Assembly (NCBI GenBank): GCA_036406595.1
Contig: DASXAR010000005.1
Location: 1 to 39,866 of the forward strand
Length of the DNA: 39,866 nucleotides
DNA from: VRUE01 sp036406595
Lineage (GTDB): Bacteria; Actinomycetota; Thermoleophilia; Solirubrobacterales; 70-9
Reading direction: 5' to 3'
A model generated the notes under the pieces. That model was not told where the DNA came from, did not search any database, and worked only from the letters and a program-made list of their open reading frames with translations. A program made the translations under genes and the position numbers. Each line of letters begins with the position of its first letter. Within the stretch, counting starts at the first letter, position 1. Below are positions 8,003-15,794 of this stretch, one piece after another.

Positions 8003-9432
8003 GAAAACGAAGCGGCATACAGGGAGTGGCGAGCAGTCCGGCGATCGTCGGGGCGGTCACCGTGCTGGTGATCATCGTCGCGGTCTTCCTCGCCTACAAC
8101 GCCAACAACGGCCTGCCCTTCGTCTCCACCTACGACATCAAGGCGCGCGTCCCGAATGCCAACGCGCTGGTCAAAGGCAACGAGGTGCGGATCGGCGGCT
8201 CGCGGGTCGGCGTCGTGAAGTCCGTGACCCCGGTCGAAGAACCGGAGAACAGCGGCAAGTTCATCGCGGAACTGAAGCTCAGCCTCGACAAGAGCGCCGA
8301 ACCGGTGCCCGCGAACTCGACGATGATCATCAGGCCGAAGTCGCCGCTGGGCCTGAAGTACCTCCAGATCGTCCCCGGGGACTCCTCCAACGGGCTCGAG
8401 GCCGGCGAAGCTCTGCCCGTCTCGGCCGCCCGGCCCGAACCGGTCGACATCGACCAGTTCTTCGACATGTTCGACGAGAGGACGAGGACGGCGATCCAGC
8501 GCAACCTGGCCGGCTTCGGCACCGGATTCGCGGGCCGCGGCCCGCAGCTCAACGAAGCCTTCGGCGAGCTGCGCAAACTGGCGGAAAGCAGCCAGCCGGT
8601 GCTCCGCGTTCTGGTCGAACCGAGCACCGACCTGGCCGGCTTCTGGCGCGCCCTCGAGGACCTCTCGGCAACGGTCGCCCCGGTCGCCCTCACTCAGGCC
8701 GACCTCTTCGTCGCCCTCGACCGCACCTTCGCCGCCTTCGCCCGCGTCTCGCGCCCCTTCATCCAGGAAACGATCGAAAAGGGCCCGGAAACGCTCGACA
8801 CCGCGATCTCCGACCTCCCGGTCCTCAACCCCTTCTTCCGCGACTCCGAAGAGTTCTTCACGGCGCTCCAGCCCGGCGCCCGGGCGCTCGGCCGGACCTC
8901 GCCTACGATCGACGCGGCGCTCCGTGCCGGGATTCCCGCGCTCAACCGCACTCCGACCCTGTTCGCGCAGCTCGACCCGACCGCCGACGCGCTGCTTGCG
9001 CTGCAGGAAGCGCCGGGGGTCTTCAACGGGCTCGAACTGCTGACCGACACCAACGAACTGCTCGGGCCGGCGATCCGCTTCATCGCGCCATCGCAGACGA
9101 CCTGCAACTACTTCTCGATCGTCTTCCGCAACCTGACCAGCGCGTTGAGCGAACACAGCGGCAACGCGTTCTGGATCGGCGCGACCTCCTTTGAGGCGCC
9201 GATCGGCCCCAACTCGGAGTCGGGCCCGGCCTCGGCGCCGGCGAACGGGCCGGAAAACAAGAACCACCTCCGCTCGAACCCCTACCCGAACACGGCGGCG
9301 CCGGGTCAGACGTTCGAGTGCGAAGCGGGCAGGCTCAAGGGCGAATTCTTCTCCAAGACGTCGACGAAGATCGGCAACGTGCCCGGCAATCAGGGCACGA
9401 CCACGTCGGGCCAGCCAAAGGGATCGGGCTGA
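7999..9432 (+). CDS. Mce/MlaD-domain protein, third of six
   Basis: A 477-residue protein starting at an ATG that overlaps the previous stop (ATGA). The anchor helix is near residues 15-35 (AIVGAVTVLVIIVAVFLAY). The MCE domain spans about 42-130, with ALVKGNEVRIGGSRVGVV at its start and KYLQIVPGD near its end, and is followed by VDIDQFFDMF and a long helical region to about 350. Exactly two cysteines are present, both C-terminal (TTCNYF and FECEAG). The tail is Gly/Thr-rich. It is translationally coupled to both neighbours and so is probably made in fixed proportion with them, as expected for a hetero-oligomeric MCE tube. Confidence 0.92.
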   Translation: MRKRSGIQGVASSPAIVGAVTVLVIIVAVFLAYNANNGLPFVSTYDIKARVPNANALVKGNEVRIGGSRVGVVKSVTPVEEPENSGKFIAELKLSLDKSAEPVPANSTMIIRPKSPLGLKYLQIVPGDSSNGLEAGEALPVSAARPEPVDIDQFFDMFDERTRTAIQRNLAGFGTGFAGRGPQLNEAFGELRKLAESSQPVLRVLVEPSTDLAGFWRALEDLSATVAPVALTQADLFVALDRTFAAFARVSRPFIQETIEKGPETLDTAISDLPVLNPFFRDSEEFFTALQPGARALGRTSPTIDAALRAGIPALNRTPTLFAQLDPTADALLALQEAPGVFNGLELLTDTNELLGPAIRFIAPSQTTCNYFSIVFRNLTSALSEHSGNAFWIGATSFEAPIGPNSESGPASAPANGPENKNHLRSNPYPNTAAPGQTFECEAGRLKGEFFSKTSTKIGNVPGNQGTTTSGQPKGSG

Positions 9433-10943
9433 TGGGACGACTGCCGGAGCGCGACGTCAGGGCCGCCGAAGAAACGCGGGGCATCTTCGGCTGGCGCCCG
9501 AGCAACGCGACGATCGCGATCATCTTCCTGCTCGTCTTCACGATCGGCCCGTACCTGGCGTTCACCAAACACGTGCCCTTCACCAGCTACGGCTACCAGG
9601 TCAACGCCACCTTCGGCAACGGGGTCAACATCGCGAAAAACTCCCCGGTGCGAATCGCCGGCATCGAAGTCGGCAAAGTGATCGGGACCGAACGCGACGG
9701 CGACAACACGACGGTCACCTTCACCGTCGACGGCAAGGGCCGCCCGATCCACGAGGACGCCTTTGCGGCGATCAAGCCGCGCATCTTCCTCGAGGGCAAT
9801 TTCTACATCGACCTCGACCCCGGCAGCCCCAGCTCTCCCGAGCTCGACAGCGACGGCACGATTCCCGTCACCCACACCTCGACCGCGGTCCAGCTGGACG
9901 AGATCTTCAGCGCCCTGCAGTCGCCGGTCCGGGCGGACTTCAGCCGCGCGCTCGAGGGGATCGGCACGGGGCTTGCCGCCACCCCGACGCCGGCGGAAGA
10001 CGCAACCCAGCTTCCGGAGGTGCAGGGCAAGACCGGCGGCGAAGGGCTGAACGGGGCGCTGCGCTACGGCGGGCCGGCGGGCCGATACGGCGCCCAGGTC
10101 GCCGATGCGCTCACCGGCGTCACCGGGAACGACCTCTCGCGCCTCGTCGCGAGCACGGGCCGCGCGTTCGGCGCCTTCGCGCGGCGCGATTCCGACCTGG
10201 AAGAACTGCTGGTCAACTTCGACACCTTCACGGAAGCGCTCGCCAACCAGTCGACGAACCTCGCCGCAACCTTCCAGCGCTTCGCGCCGGCCCTCGACAT
10301 CACCAAGAGCTCGCTGGTCAACCTCAACCGCACCCTGCCGCCGCTGCGCGCCTGGGCGATTGAGCTGCGCCCCTCGGTGGCGCGCCTGCCGGGCCTGATC
10401 GACGCCTCGCAGCCCTGGATCGAACAGGCGGTGCCGCTGCTCTCCGGCAACGAGGGCGGGGGCGCGGCGAGGCTGCTGCGCGAAGCCGTCCCCGGGCTGG
10501 CCGGCGCCGCGCAGGCGGGCAAGGCGAACGCGCTGCCGCAGCTCAACCGGATCAGCCTCTGCACGACCCAGGTCCTGGTCCCGACCTTCAACCAGACGAT
10601 CGAGGACCAGTTCAGCACCGGCGGCCCCGCCTACCGCGAATTCATCTACTGGCTGACCGCGCTCGCCGGGCAGGCGCAGAACTTCGACGGCAACGGCCGC
10701 TACCTGAGGATTCAGCCCCAGGCCGGCGACCTGCTGCTGAAGCTGCCGAATCCGGGGGCCACGGAATCGATCGAAAAAGAAGTCTTCGGCCACTCGGCCG
10801 TCGCGCCGGCCGGCCTCCAGCCTGCGCTCGGCGGCCGGCCGCCGAAGAAGCCGGAAGTGCGCTGCGACAAGAACCCGCCGGCCGACCTCAACGGCCCGCT
10901 CGGCCAGCCGGCGGCGCCGGCGATGACGGTGGTGAGCCCATGA
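9432..10943 (+). CDS. Mce/MlaD-domain protein, fourth of six
   Basis: A 503-residue protein. The ATG at 9432 shares a base with the TGA of the previous gene (TGATG); the frame stays open 114 bases further upstream, but those codons lie inside the preceding coding sequence. The anchor helix is near residues 27-47 (ATIAIIFLLVFTIGPYLAF). The MCE domain lies at about 55-140 (NIAKNSPVRIAGIEVGKV, then FYIDLDPG), then VQLDEIFSAL and a long helical part. A segment near 180-225 is richer in Gly/Pro and may be a linker. Exactly two cysteines are present, both late (ISLCTTQ and VRCDKN). It belongs to the same operon and assembly as its neighbours. Confidence 0.92.
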   Translation: MGRLPERDVRAAEETRGIFGWRPSNATIAIIFLLVFTIGPYLAFTKHVPFTSYGYQVNATFGNGVNIAKNSPVRIAGIEVGKVIGTERDGDNTTVTFTVDGKGRPIHEDAFAAIKPRIFLEGNFYIDLDPGSPSSPELDSDGTIPVTHTSTAVQLDEIFSALQSPVRADFSRALEGIGTGLAATPTPAEDATQLPEVQGKTGGEGLNGALRYGGPAGRYGAQVADALTGVTGNDLSRLVASTGRAFGAFARRDSDLEELLVNFDTFTEALANQSTNLAATFQRFAPALDITKSSLVNLNRTLPPLRAWAIELRPSVARLPGLIDASQPWIEQAVPLLSGNEGGGAARLLREAVPGLAGAAQAGKANALPQLNRISLCTTQVLVPTFNQTIEDQFSTGGPAYREFIYWLTALAGQAQNFDGNGRYLRIQPQAGDLLLKLPNPGATESIEKEVFGHSAVAPAGLQPALGGRPPKKPEVRCDKNPPADLNGPLGQPAAPAMTVVSP

Positions 10944-12367
10944 GCGACGGTCCCCAGAGAAGCCGCTGGCGCCACTTCCGGGCCTCGCTCAGCCGCCAGA
11001 CGCGCGGGCGCGGCAAGGACACGATCGCGGTCATCGGGCTCGTCGTGGCCGCCCTCCTGATGACGCTCTACATCTTCACCCAGCAGAACGCGTCGTTGCC
11101 GGGCTGGGTGCCGCTGGTCGGCGAAGACTTCGCCCACCTCGAGGCGGAATTCACGAGCGCGCAGGCGGTGACGCCGGGCCAGGGCCAGGCCGTGGTGATA
11201 GCGGGCGTGCAGATCGGCAAGATCAGCTCCGCGGACCTCGAAGACGGTCACGCGTTGGTCGGGATGGACATCGAACCGAAGTACCTGAAGCTGATCCATC
11301 CCGACGCGACGCTCCTGCTGCGGCCGAAAACCAACCTCAACGACATGACCATCGAGGTGGATCCGGGAACCGCGCCGGGCCACGTGCCTGAAGGCTTCCG
11401 GTTCCCCCTCGCGCAGACCGAACCGAGCGTTCAGCTGGAAGCGCTGCTGAATACGCTCGACGCCGACACCCGCCAGTACCTGCAGCTCCTCGTCCAGGGT
11501 GGCGCGCAGGGGATCGGCGGCCGCGGCCGCCAGCTCTCGGGCGCCTTCAGGCGGCTGCAGCCCTTCGCCCACTACAACGCGAAGCTGAACCGGGTGCTCG
11601 CCGAACGCCACGTCGCGATCGCGCGAGCGATCCACTACTTCCAGCAGCTGACGACGGAACTGGGTCGCCATGACACCCAGATCGAACGCTTCGTCACCGC
11701 CTCCAAGGGCGCGCTCGGCAACTTCGCCAACCAGCAGCGCGCCCTCGAAGACACCTTCGCCGAGTTCCCGCCGACCCTCTCGGTGCTGCGCTCGACCGCC
11801 GCGGCTGGCAACCGCTTCTCGCTGGCCGCTCGGCCGGCGCTGCTCGGCCTGATCCCCCAGGCGCAGGCGCTGGGGCCGGCCTTCACGGCGACCGAAAAGC
11901 TGTTCGCCCAGACCACGGGACCGATCCGCGATCAGATCCGACCCTTCACCCGCCAGGTGAGGCCGCTGCTCACCCAGACCGCCAAGGGAGCCGGGCCGTT
12001 CAAGAAGACCGTGACCGGCTTCGGCAACTCGCTGGGCGCCTTCAACAGCTTCCTCAACGAGCTCGCCTACAAGCCCTCGGGCAAGGAGAGCTTCCTCTTC
12101 TACGCGCCCTGGGGCCTCCACGATCTCAACGCCGGCTACAACCTCGAAGACGGCGGCGGGCCGCTGCAGCGCGCCCAGATCCTGATCACCTGCAATGGCA
12201 GCTCGCTCGCCTACGGGCTGGTTGCGAACAAGCCCTATCTGAGGACGACGCTGGAAGCGATCCGCATTCCGAGGCGGGGCGAACTGCCGAAGGTCCCGAC
12301 CAATCAGGCCGAATTCGAAAAAAACTCAGCCTCCGGGCTGCCCACCTGCGGACCGGGAACCGAATGA
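10940..12367 (+). CDS. Mce/MlaD-domain protein, fifth of six
   Basis: A 475-residue protein with an ATGA overlap at its start. The N-terminal cytoplasmic part is basic (residues 1-27), followed by an anchor helix near 28-48 (TIAVIGLVVAALLMTLYIF). The MCE domain spans about 65-145 with VTPGQGQAVVIAGVQIGKI, then VQLEALLNTL and a helical region to about 385. The two cysteines are C-terminal (LITCNG and LPTCGPG). It lacks the long low-complexity tail of the second gene. A fixed role within the Mce complex cannot be assigned from sequence alone. Confidence 0.92.
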   Translation: MSDGPQRSRWRHFRASLSRQTRGRGKDTIAVIGLVVAALLMTLYIFTQQNASLPGWVPLVGEDFAHLEAEFTSAQAVTPGQGQAVVIAGVQIGKISSADLEDGHALVGMDIEPKYLKLIHPDATLLLRPKTNLNDMTIEVDPGTAPGHVPEGFRFPLAQTEPSVQLEALLNTLDADTRQYLQLLVQGGAQGIGGRGRQLSGAFRRLQPFAHYNAKLNRVLAERHVAIARAIHYFQQLTTELGRHDTQIERFVTASKGALGNFANQQRALEDTFAEFPPTLSVLRSTAAAGNRFSLAARPALLGLIPQAQALGPAFTATEKLFAQTTGPIRDQIRPFTRQVRPLLTQTAKGAGPFKKTVTGFGNSLGAFNSFLNELAYKPSGKESFLFYAPWGLHDLNAGYNLEDGGGPLQRAQILITCNGSSLAYGLVANKPYLRTTLEAIRIPRRGELPKVPTNQAEFEKNSASGLPTCGPGTE

Positions 12368-13926
12368 GCAAGAAAGCCCCCAGCACGACCCAGCTGCTCG
12401 TGATCGCGGGCTTCGCCCTGTCCTGCTTCGGGATCCTGCTCTTCCTCTGGGTCACCTTCGGCGGCCCGACGCCCTTCAAAGCGAAGCCGTACGAGATCAA
12501 GATCCCCTTCAACGAGGCGACGCAGCTCGCCGAACAGTCAGACGTCCGGATCTCGGGCGTCAACATCGGCAAAGTGCAGAAGATCAAGGTCGCCCCGAAC
12601 GGCGAACAGGCGCTGGCGACGATCTACATCGAAGACAAGTTCGGGCCGATCCCCCGTGGCACCCGGGCGATCCTCCGCACCAAGACGCTGCTCGGTGAGA
12701 CCTACGTCGAACTGACCCCGGGCGACAGCTCCGCGCCCGCGCTCCAGGACGGCGAAACGCTCCCCGCGGCGAACGTGGCCGAATCGGTCCAGCTCGACGA
12801 GATCTTTCGCACCTTCGACAAACCGACCCGCCTCGCCTTCCAGGAATGGATGCAGGGTGCGGCGGCCGGCATCGAAGGGCACGGCCAGGACTTCTCCGCC
12901 GCGCTCGCCGAGCTCTCGCCCACCTTCACCGAATTCGACCGTCTCTTCCGGGTCCTCGACACCCAGAAGAAAGCGGTGCGGCTGCTGTTCCGGAACGGCG
13001 CCGTCGCGCTGCGCTCGCTGCGCGGGCGGGAAGGTGACCTCGGCAGGCTGATCAGCGCCTCCAACGAGGTCTTCCAGACGACCGCCGCGCGCGAACGCGA
13101 CCTCGAAGCCCTCTTCCGGGCCTTCCCGACCTTCGAGGATGAGTCGCGACTGACGCTGGAGAGGCTGAAGGCCTTCGCCCTCAACACCGATCCGCTCGTG
13201 CGGCAGCTCGTTCCGGCGGCCGAACAGCTCTCGCCGACCCTGATCGCCTTCTCCCGCCTCGCGCCGCAGGCGAAGGGCCTCTTCGAAGGGCTGATCCCGG
13301 TGATCAACCGCTCTTCGAGCGGCTTCCCGGCGCTGCGGAAGCTGTTCCGGGACGAGTTCCCGCCGCTGCTGCGCGCCGTCGATCCGTTCCTGCGCAACTT
13401 CAATCCGATTCTGAAAGGGCTCGGCCTCTACAAGCACGAGGTCACCGCGGCCCTCGGCAACGTCGCCGTCGCCCTCAACGCGATCCGCCCGTCGACGACC
13501 GGCGGCTCGCCGATCCACTACCTCCGCGGGGTCGGTCCGTTCCAGCCGGAAGGGCTCGCGACCTTCAACGGCCGCCTGACCATCAACCGCAACAGCGCCT
13601 ACATGCAGCCGCTCGGCGGCAAGGAGCTGGCGAGCGGCCTGCTCAGCTTCGACACCCGCCAGTGCGCGGGCGGAATCACCGCCACGCTCGACCCCGAAAC
13701 GCCGAAAGACCCCGACTTCCAGGCGCGGGTCAGCCAGGCCAAACCCGAAAAAGTCGAAGAACTCTCGGTCGACCTCTTCAACCGCCTCAAGACGCTCGCC
13801 TTCACCAACCAGGAAAGCACCGCTTCGGTGCCCGCGCCCCGCTGCGACCTGCAGGCCAAGTTCGAGCCGATCTACGGCACCGAAGGCCCGACCAGCTACC
13901 AGCACACCTTCGAACAGGGCAGGTAG
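12364..13926 (+). CDS. Mce/MlaD-domain protein, sixth of six
   Basis: A 520-residue protein with an ATGA overlap at its start. The anchor helix lies near residues 11-33 (LLVIAGFALSCFGILLFLW). The MCE domain covers about 40-125 (ATQLAEQSDVRISGVNIGKV, then YVELTPGD), followed by VQLDEIFRTF and a helical region to about 385. The C-terminal cysteine pair is RQCAGG and PRCDLQ; one more Cys sits in the anchor. The anchor Cys (ALSC) is not a good lipobox. The stop codon lies at the start of a 16-base tandem duplication. This gene ends the operon, with a strong terminator about 150 bases downstream. Confidence 0.92.
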   Translation: MSKKAPSTTQLLVIAGFALSCFGILLFLWVTFGGPTPFKAKPYEIKIPFNEATQLAEQSDVRISGVNIGKVQKIKVAPNGEQALATIYIEDKFGPIPRGTRAILRTKTLLGETYVELTPGDSSAPALQDGETLPAANVAESVQLDEIFRTFDKPTRLAFQEWMQGAAAGIEGHGQDFSAALAELSPTFTEFDRLFRVLDTQKKAVRLLFRNGAVALRSLRGREGDLGRLISASNEVFQTTAARERDLEALFRAFPTFEDESRLTLERLKAFALNTDPLVRQLVPAAEQLSPTLIAFSRLAPQAKGLFEGLIPVINRSSSGFPALRKLFRDEFPPLLRAVDPFLRNFNPILKGLGLYKHEVTAALGNVAVALNAIRPSTTGGSPIHYLRGVGPFQPEGLATFNGRLTINRNSAYMQPLGGKELASGLLSFDTRQCAGGITATLDPETPKDPDFQARVSQAKPEKVEELSVDLFNRLKTLAFTNQESTASVPAPRCDLQAKFEPIYGTEGPTSYQHTFEQGR

Positions 13927-13958
13927 CCGAGCCGGCTGGTAGCCGAGCCGGCTGGTAG
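13924..13958 (+). repeat. 16-base tandem duplication that includes a stop codon
   Basis: TAGCCGAGCCGGCTGG occurs twice in a row (13924-13939 and 13940-13955), and a third TAG follows. The first TAG is the stop of the sixth mce gene, so the duplication adds two further in-frame-like stops after it. The unit contains the palindrome AGCCGGCT. Confidence 0.8.
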
Positions 13959-14001
13959 TTCCGGGCAGGTTGTCCGGCCCGGCAGGTGGTTCCGAACGCC
14001 T

Positions 14002-14050
14002 GAACTGCATCAAATTGCCGGTCCGGTAGACGGTGAACTTGATGCAGTTC
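14002..14050. repeat. Long imperfect inverted repeat downstream of the mce operon
   Basis: GAACTGCATCAA (14002-14013) and TTGATGCAGTTC (14039-14050) are perfect 12-base inverted copies. The pairing can continue inward with one mismatch through TT/AA and, after a bulge, GCCG/CGGT. It is separate from the terminator hairpin that follows. It could be a REP-like or small mobile-element remnant, a processing hairpin, or a protein-binding site; the sequence does not decide. Confidence 0.7.
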
Positions 14051-14071
14051 GGATCCAGGGACGCGAGCAAT

Positions 14072-14101
14072 AAAAAAGGGCGGCCTTTCGGCCGCCCTTT
14101 T
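14072..14101. terminator. Strong bidirectional intrinsic terminator
   Basis: GGGCGGCC (14078-14085), loop TTTC, GGCCGCCC (14090-14097). Six A residues precede and four T residues follow, so the hairpin with its T-run works on either strand. It ends the mce operon on the plus strand and the convergent exported-protein gene (stop at 14142) on the minus strand. It is the only hairpin I noted in the window with a classical T-tract. Confidence 0.9.
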
Positions 14102-14141
14102 CTTCCCTGCCGCCCTGAGGACTAGCTCAGTCCGGCTGCAC

Positions 14142-14921
14142 TCAGCCCTTCGGGGTGCAGGGCCTGATCACGTTGCCCTTCAGCCTGCTGCCGTCGCTGA
14201 ACTTCGCGCTGCCGCGAGCGTAGAACTTCCCGGTCGCGCATTTGGCCAGCAGGTAGCTCTGCTTCTTCCCCTTGTAGCGGAAGATTTTGTGGTTCTTGAT
14301 CTGGAACTTGATCGTCGAGCCGGCACCACCGGCGATCACCGGGATCTTGCCGACCACCTTGTTGCCGTACTTGCCGGCGTGGATCTTCGTCACCGTGACC
14401 GGCGTGATGAACGCGGTCGGCGCCGGCACGTTGGCGTAGACGTGGACGTAGAGCTGCGTCTTGCCGCCCTTCACGCCCCCGTTGAAGACGATCAGCGGGC
14501 CTTTGGCTTTGAACGGCTTCTGTTCGGCGAATTCCACCTCGGCTTCCGCAGAGCCTTCGCCGACGATCGACGACTTGCACGCCGCTTTGGCGCTCGCCGT
14601 GTCCCGTGCCTCGATCTTGCCGCGCTTGCACGCCGGAAGGCCCTTGGCGTTGATCGTGCCGTTCTTGTCGAATTCCGCTTCAAAGATCTGAAGCGCCGGC
14701 GGGTGAGAGCCATCCTTGGTCGACAGTTCGGCGCTCAGGTTGAGCGTGATCGGAGCCAGCTTGTGCTTCGGGAGGGCCTTGGGCGTAACGCCTCCGTTGA
14801 GTTTGAGGACGAGGTTGCCCAGAACTACCACGGTGGGCTTGGCCGCCAGCGCGGCGGTGCCACCCGCGGCGAGCACGATTGCCGCCGTCAAGGCAAGTAT
14901 CCATTTCAAGCGCTTTCGCAT
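14142..14921 (-). CDS. Exported protein of a four-cysteine family, copy 3
   Basis: A 259-residue protein. The frame is open to 14990, but the ATG at 14921 gives a proper signal peptide (MRKRLKW, a hydrophobic core, then ALAAKP) and I prefer it. AAGGAG lies about 14 bases upstream, rather far. The mature part has LKLNGGVTPKALPKHKLAPI, closely matching copy 1 (DGGFTPQKLPRHSYAPI), then FEAEFDKNG, AKGLPAC, a Cys in KAAC, VGEGSAEA, FNGG, FRYKG, LAKC and RPC. Copies 1 and 3 seem closer to each other than to copy 2. The four cysteines align with copy 2. It converges on the mce operon and shares its bidirectional terminator. Function unknown; export is predicted. Confidence 0.87.
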   Translation of the reverse strand: MRKRLKWILALTAAIVLAAGGTAALAAKPTVVVLGNLVLKLNGGVTPKALPKHKLAPITLNLSAELSTKDGSHPPALQIFEAEFDKNGTINAKGLPACKRGKIEARDTASAKAACKSSIVGEGSAEAEVEFAEQKPFKAKGPLIVFNGGVKGGKTQLYVHVYANVPAPTAFITPVTVTKIHAGKYGNKVVGKIPVIAGGAGSTIKFQIKNHKIFRYKGKKQSYLLAKCATGKFYARGSAKFSDGSRLKGNVIRPCTPKG

Positions 14922-15058
14922 AATCCGTTCTTTTTCTCCTTTTGGCCTGCCCGTCCTGAGCCACGCCAATTCGAGGCTGGGTTCGGTCATACCGTAGTTC
15001 CCTCACCCGTAATTGAGTAAACCGGGATCTTCACAGAAGGAGCGCTGCGGTGCGCAGC

Positions 15059-15745
15059 TCAGGTGGGAGCCATGGTCACGCGCACCCGGTCCCGCTCCTC
15101 CGCCGCGCCCTCTGGGCCGAGGAACGGCAGCGTGATCCAGAACATCAGGTCCGGGAGCCGGCTCGGGAGCCGGGATGCGGCGCCGTGGAGGATCTCGCTG
15201 TAAAGAAGCTCGTTGATGCCGCCGGCGAGCGAGAGGGAGGTGATGCCCGGAAGCTCAACCGAGGTCTCGGCCCGGCCCGCGTCGAGGAAGCCGGTGAACT
15301 GGCGCAGCGCGGCATCGCGGCGGGCGAGGGCCTTCGGCCCGGCCGCGAGCACCTCGACGATCGCAAAGCGCGCCTCGTCGGGGTGCTCTGAGAGATGTTT
15401 CAGCAGCTCGCCGAGCCCGGCAGCGACGCGCTCCGCCCACGGCGCCCCCGGCTTCGACTCGAAGCCCCGGGCGGTGTCGCCGAGCAGGTTCCCGAGCAGC
15501 ACGTCGTAGGTCGCGAGGAAGCAGTCCTCCTTGCTGGAGAAGAGTTCGTAAAACGTCTTTCTCGAGACCCCGGCGACCCCGATCACGTCGACCACGCGCG
15601 TCTCCGGGTAGCCGCGCTCGGCGACGACCTCGATCATCGCTTGGAGGATGCGGCGCCGCTGGGATTCCGTCACCGCCTCCCGCGGTAACCCGTGACGGCC
15701 CCGCGGCAGCCGCTCGCTTTTCGCGGGCCGTCTACCGGAAGCCAC
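15059..15745 (-). CDS. TetR-family transcriptional regulator
   Basis: A 228-residue protein. The helix-turn-helix domain is at about residues 26-72 (RRRILQAMIEVVAERGYPET, then VIGVAGVSRKTFYELFSSKE), a textbook TetR pattern with the YELF..KE end. The C-terminal ligand and dimer domain is helical and not assignable to a ligand. A basic N-terminal extension of about 24 residues precedes it. The GTG start at 15745 has no ribosome binding site but has TACAGT seven bases upstream, suggesting a leaderless message. Its place at the edge of the exported-protein/mce block makes that block a likely target, but this is inference. From here onward Glu codons are mainly GAG. Confidence 0.9.
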   Translation of the reverse strand: MASGRRPAKSERLPRGRHGLPREAVTESQRRRILQAMIEVVAERGYPETRVVDVIGVAGVSRKTFYELFSSKEDCFLATYDVLLGNLLGDTARGFESKPGAPWAERVAAGLGELLKHLSEHPDEARFAIVEVLAAGPKALARRDAALRQFTGFLDAGRAETSVELPGITSLSLAGGINELLYSEILHGAASRLPSRLPDLMFWITLPFLGPEGAAEERDRVRVTMAPT

Positions 15746-15758
15746 TACGACTACTGTA
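15746..15758 (-). promoter_or_regulatory. -10 box for a leaderless TetR message
   Basis: On the minus strand TACAGT (15758-15753) is followed by seven bases and then the GTG start. The -10 overlaps the short palindrome CTAC-T-GTAG (15751-15759), which could serve self-repression. No good -35 is seen. Confidence 0.5.
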
Positions 15759-15775
15759 GAACACCCTGAGTTTCC

Positions 15776-15794
15776 AGCCCGGCGAGAGCGGGCT
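15776..15794 (-). terminator. Hairpin overlapping the purA stop codon
   Basis: AGCCCG (15776-15781) and CGGGCT (15789-15794) form a six-base stem with a seven-base loop. Read on the minus strand it begins at the last base of the purA stop. There is no T-run, so termination is only suggested by place. Confidence 0.4.

Noticed and set aside
14002..14050. Inverted repeat as the main mce terminator
   Set aside because: No T-run follows it, while the hairpin at 14078-14097 has T-runs on both sides.
12538..14070. Long minus-strand open frame (510 codons) opposite the sixth mce gene
   Set aside because: It is the antisense shadow of a high-GC gene: composition is Arg/Glu-rich without domains, and the plus strand has a clear MCE protein. 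The same holds for minus-strand frames opposite the other mce genes.
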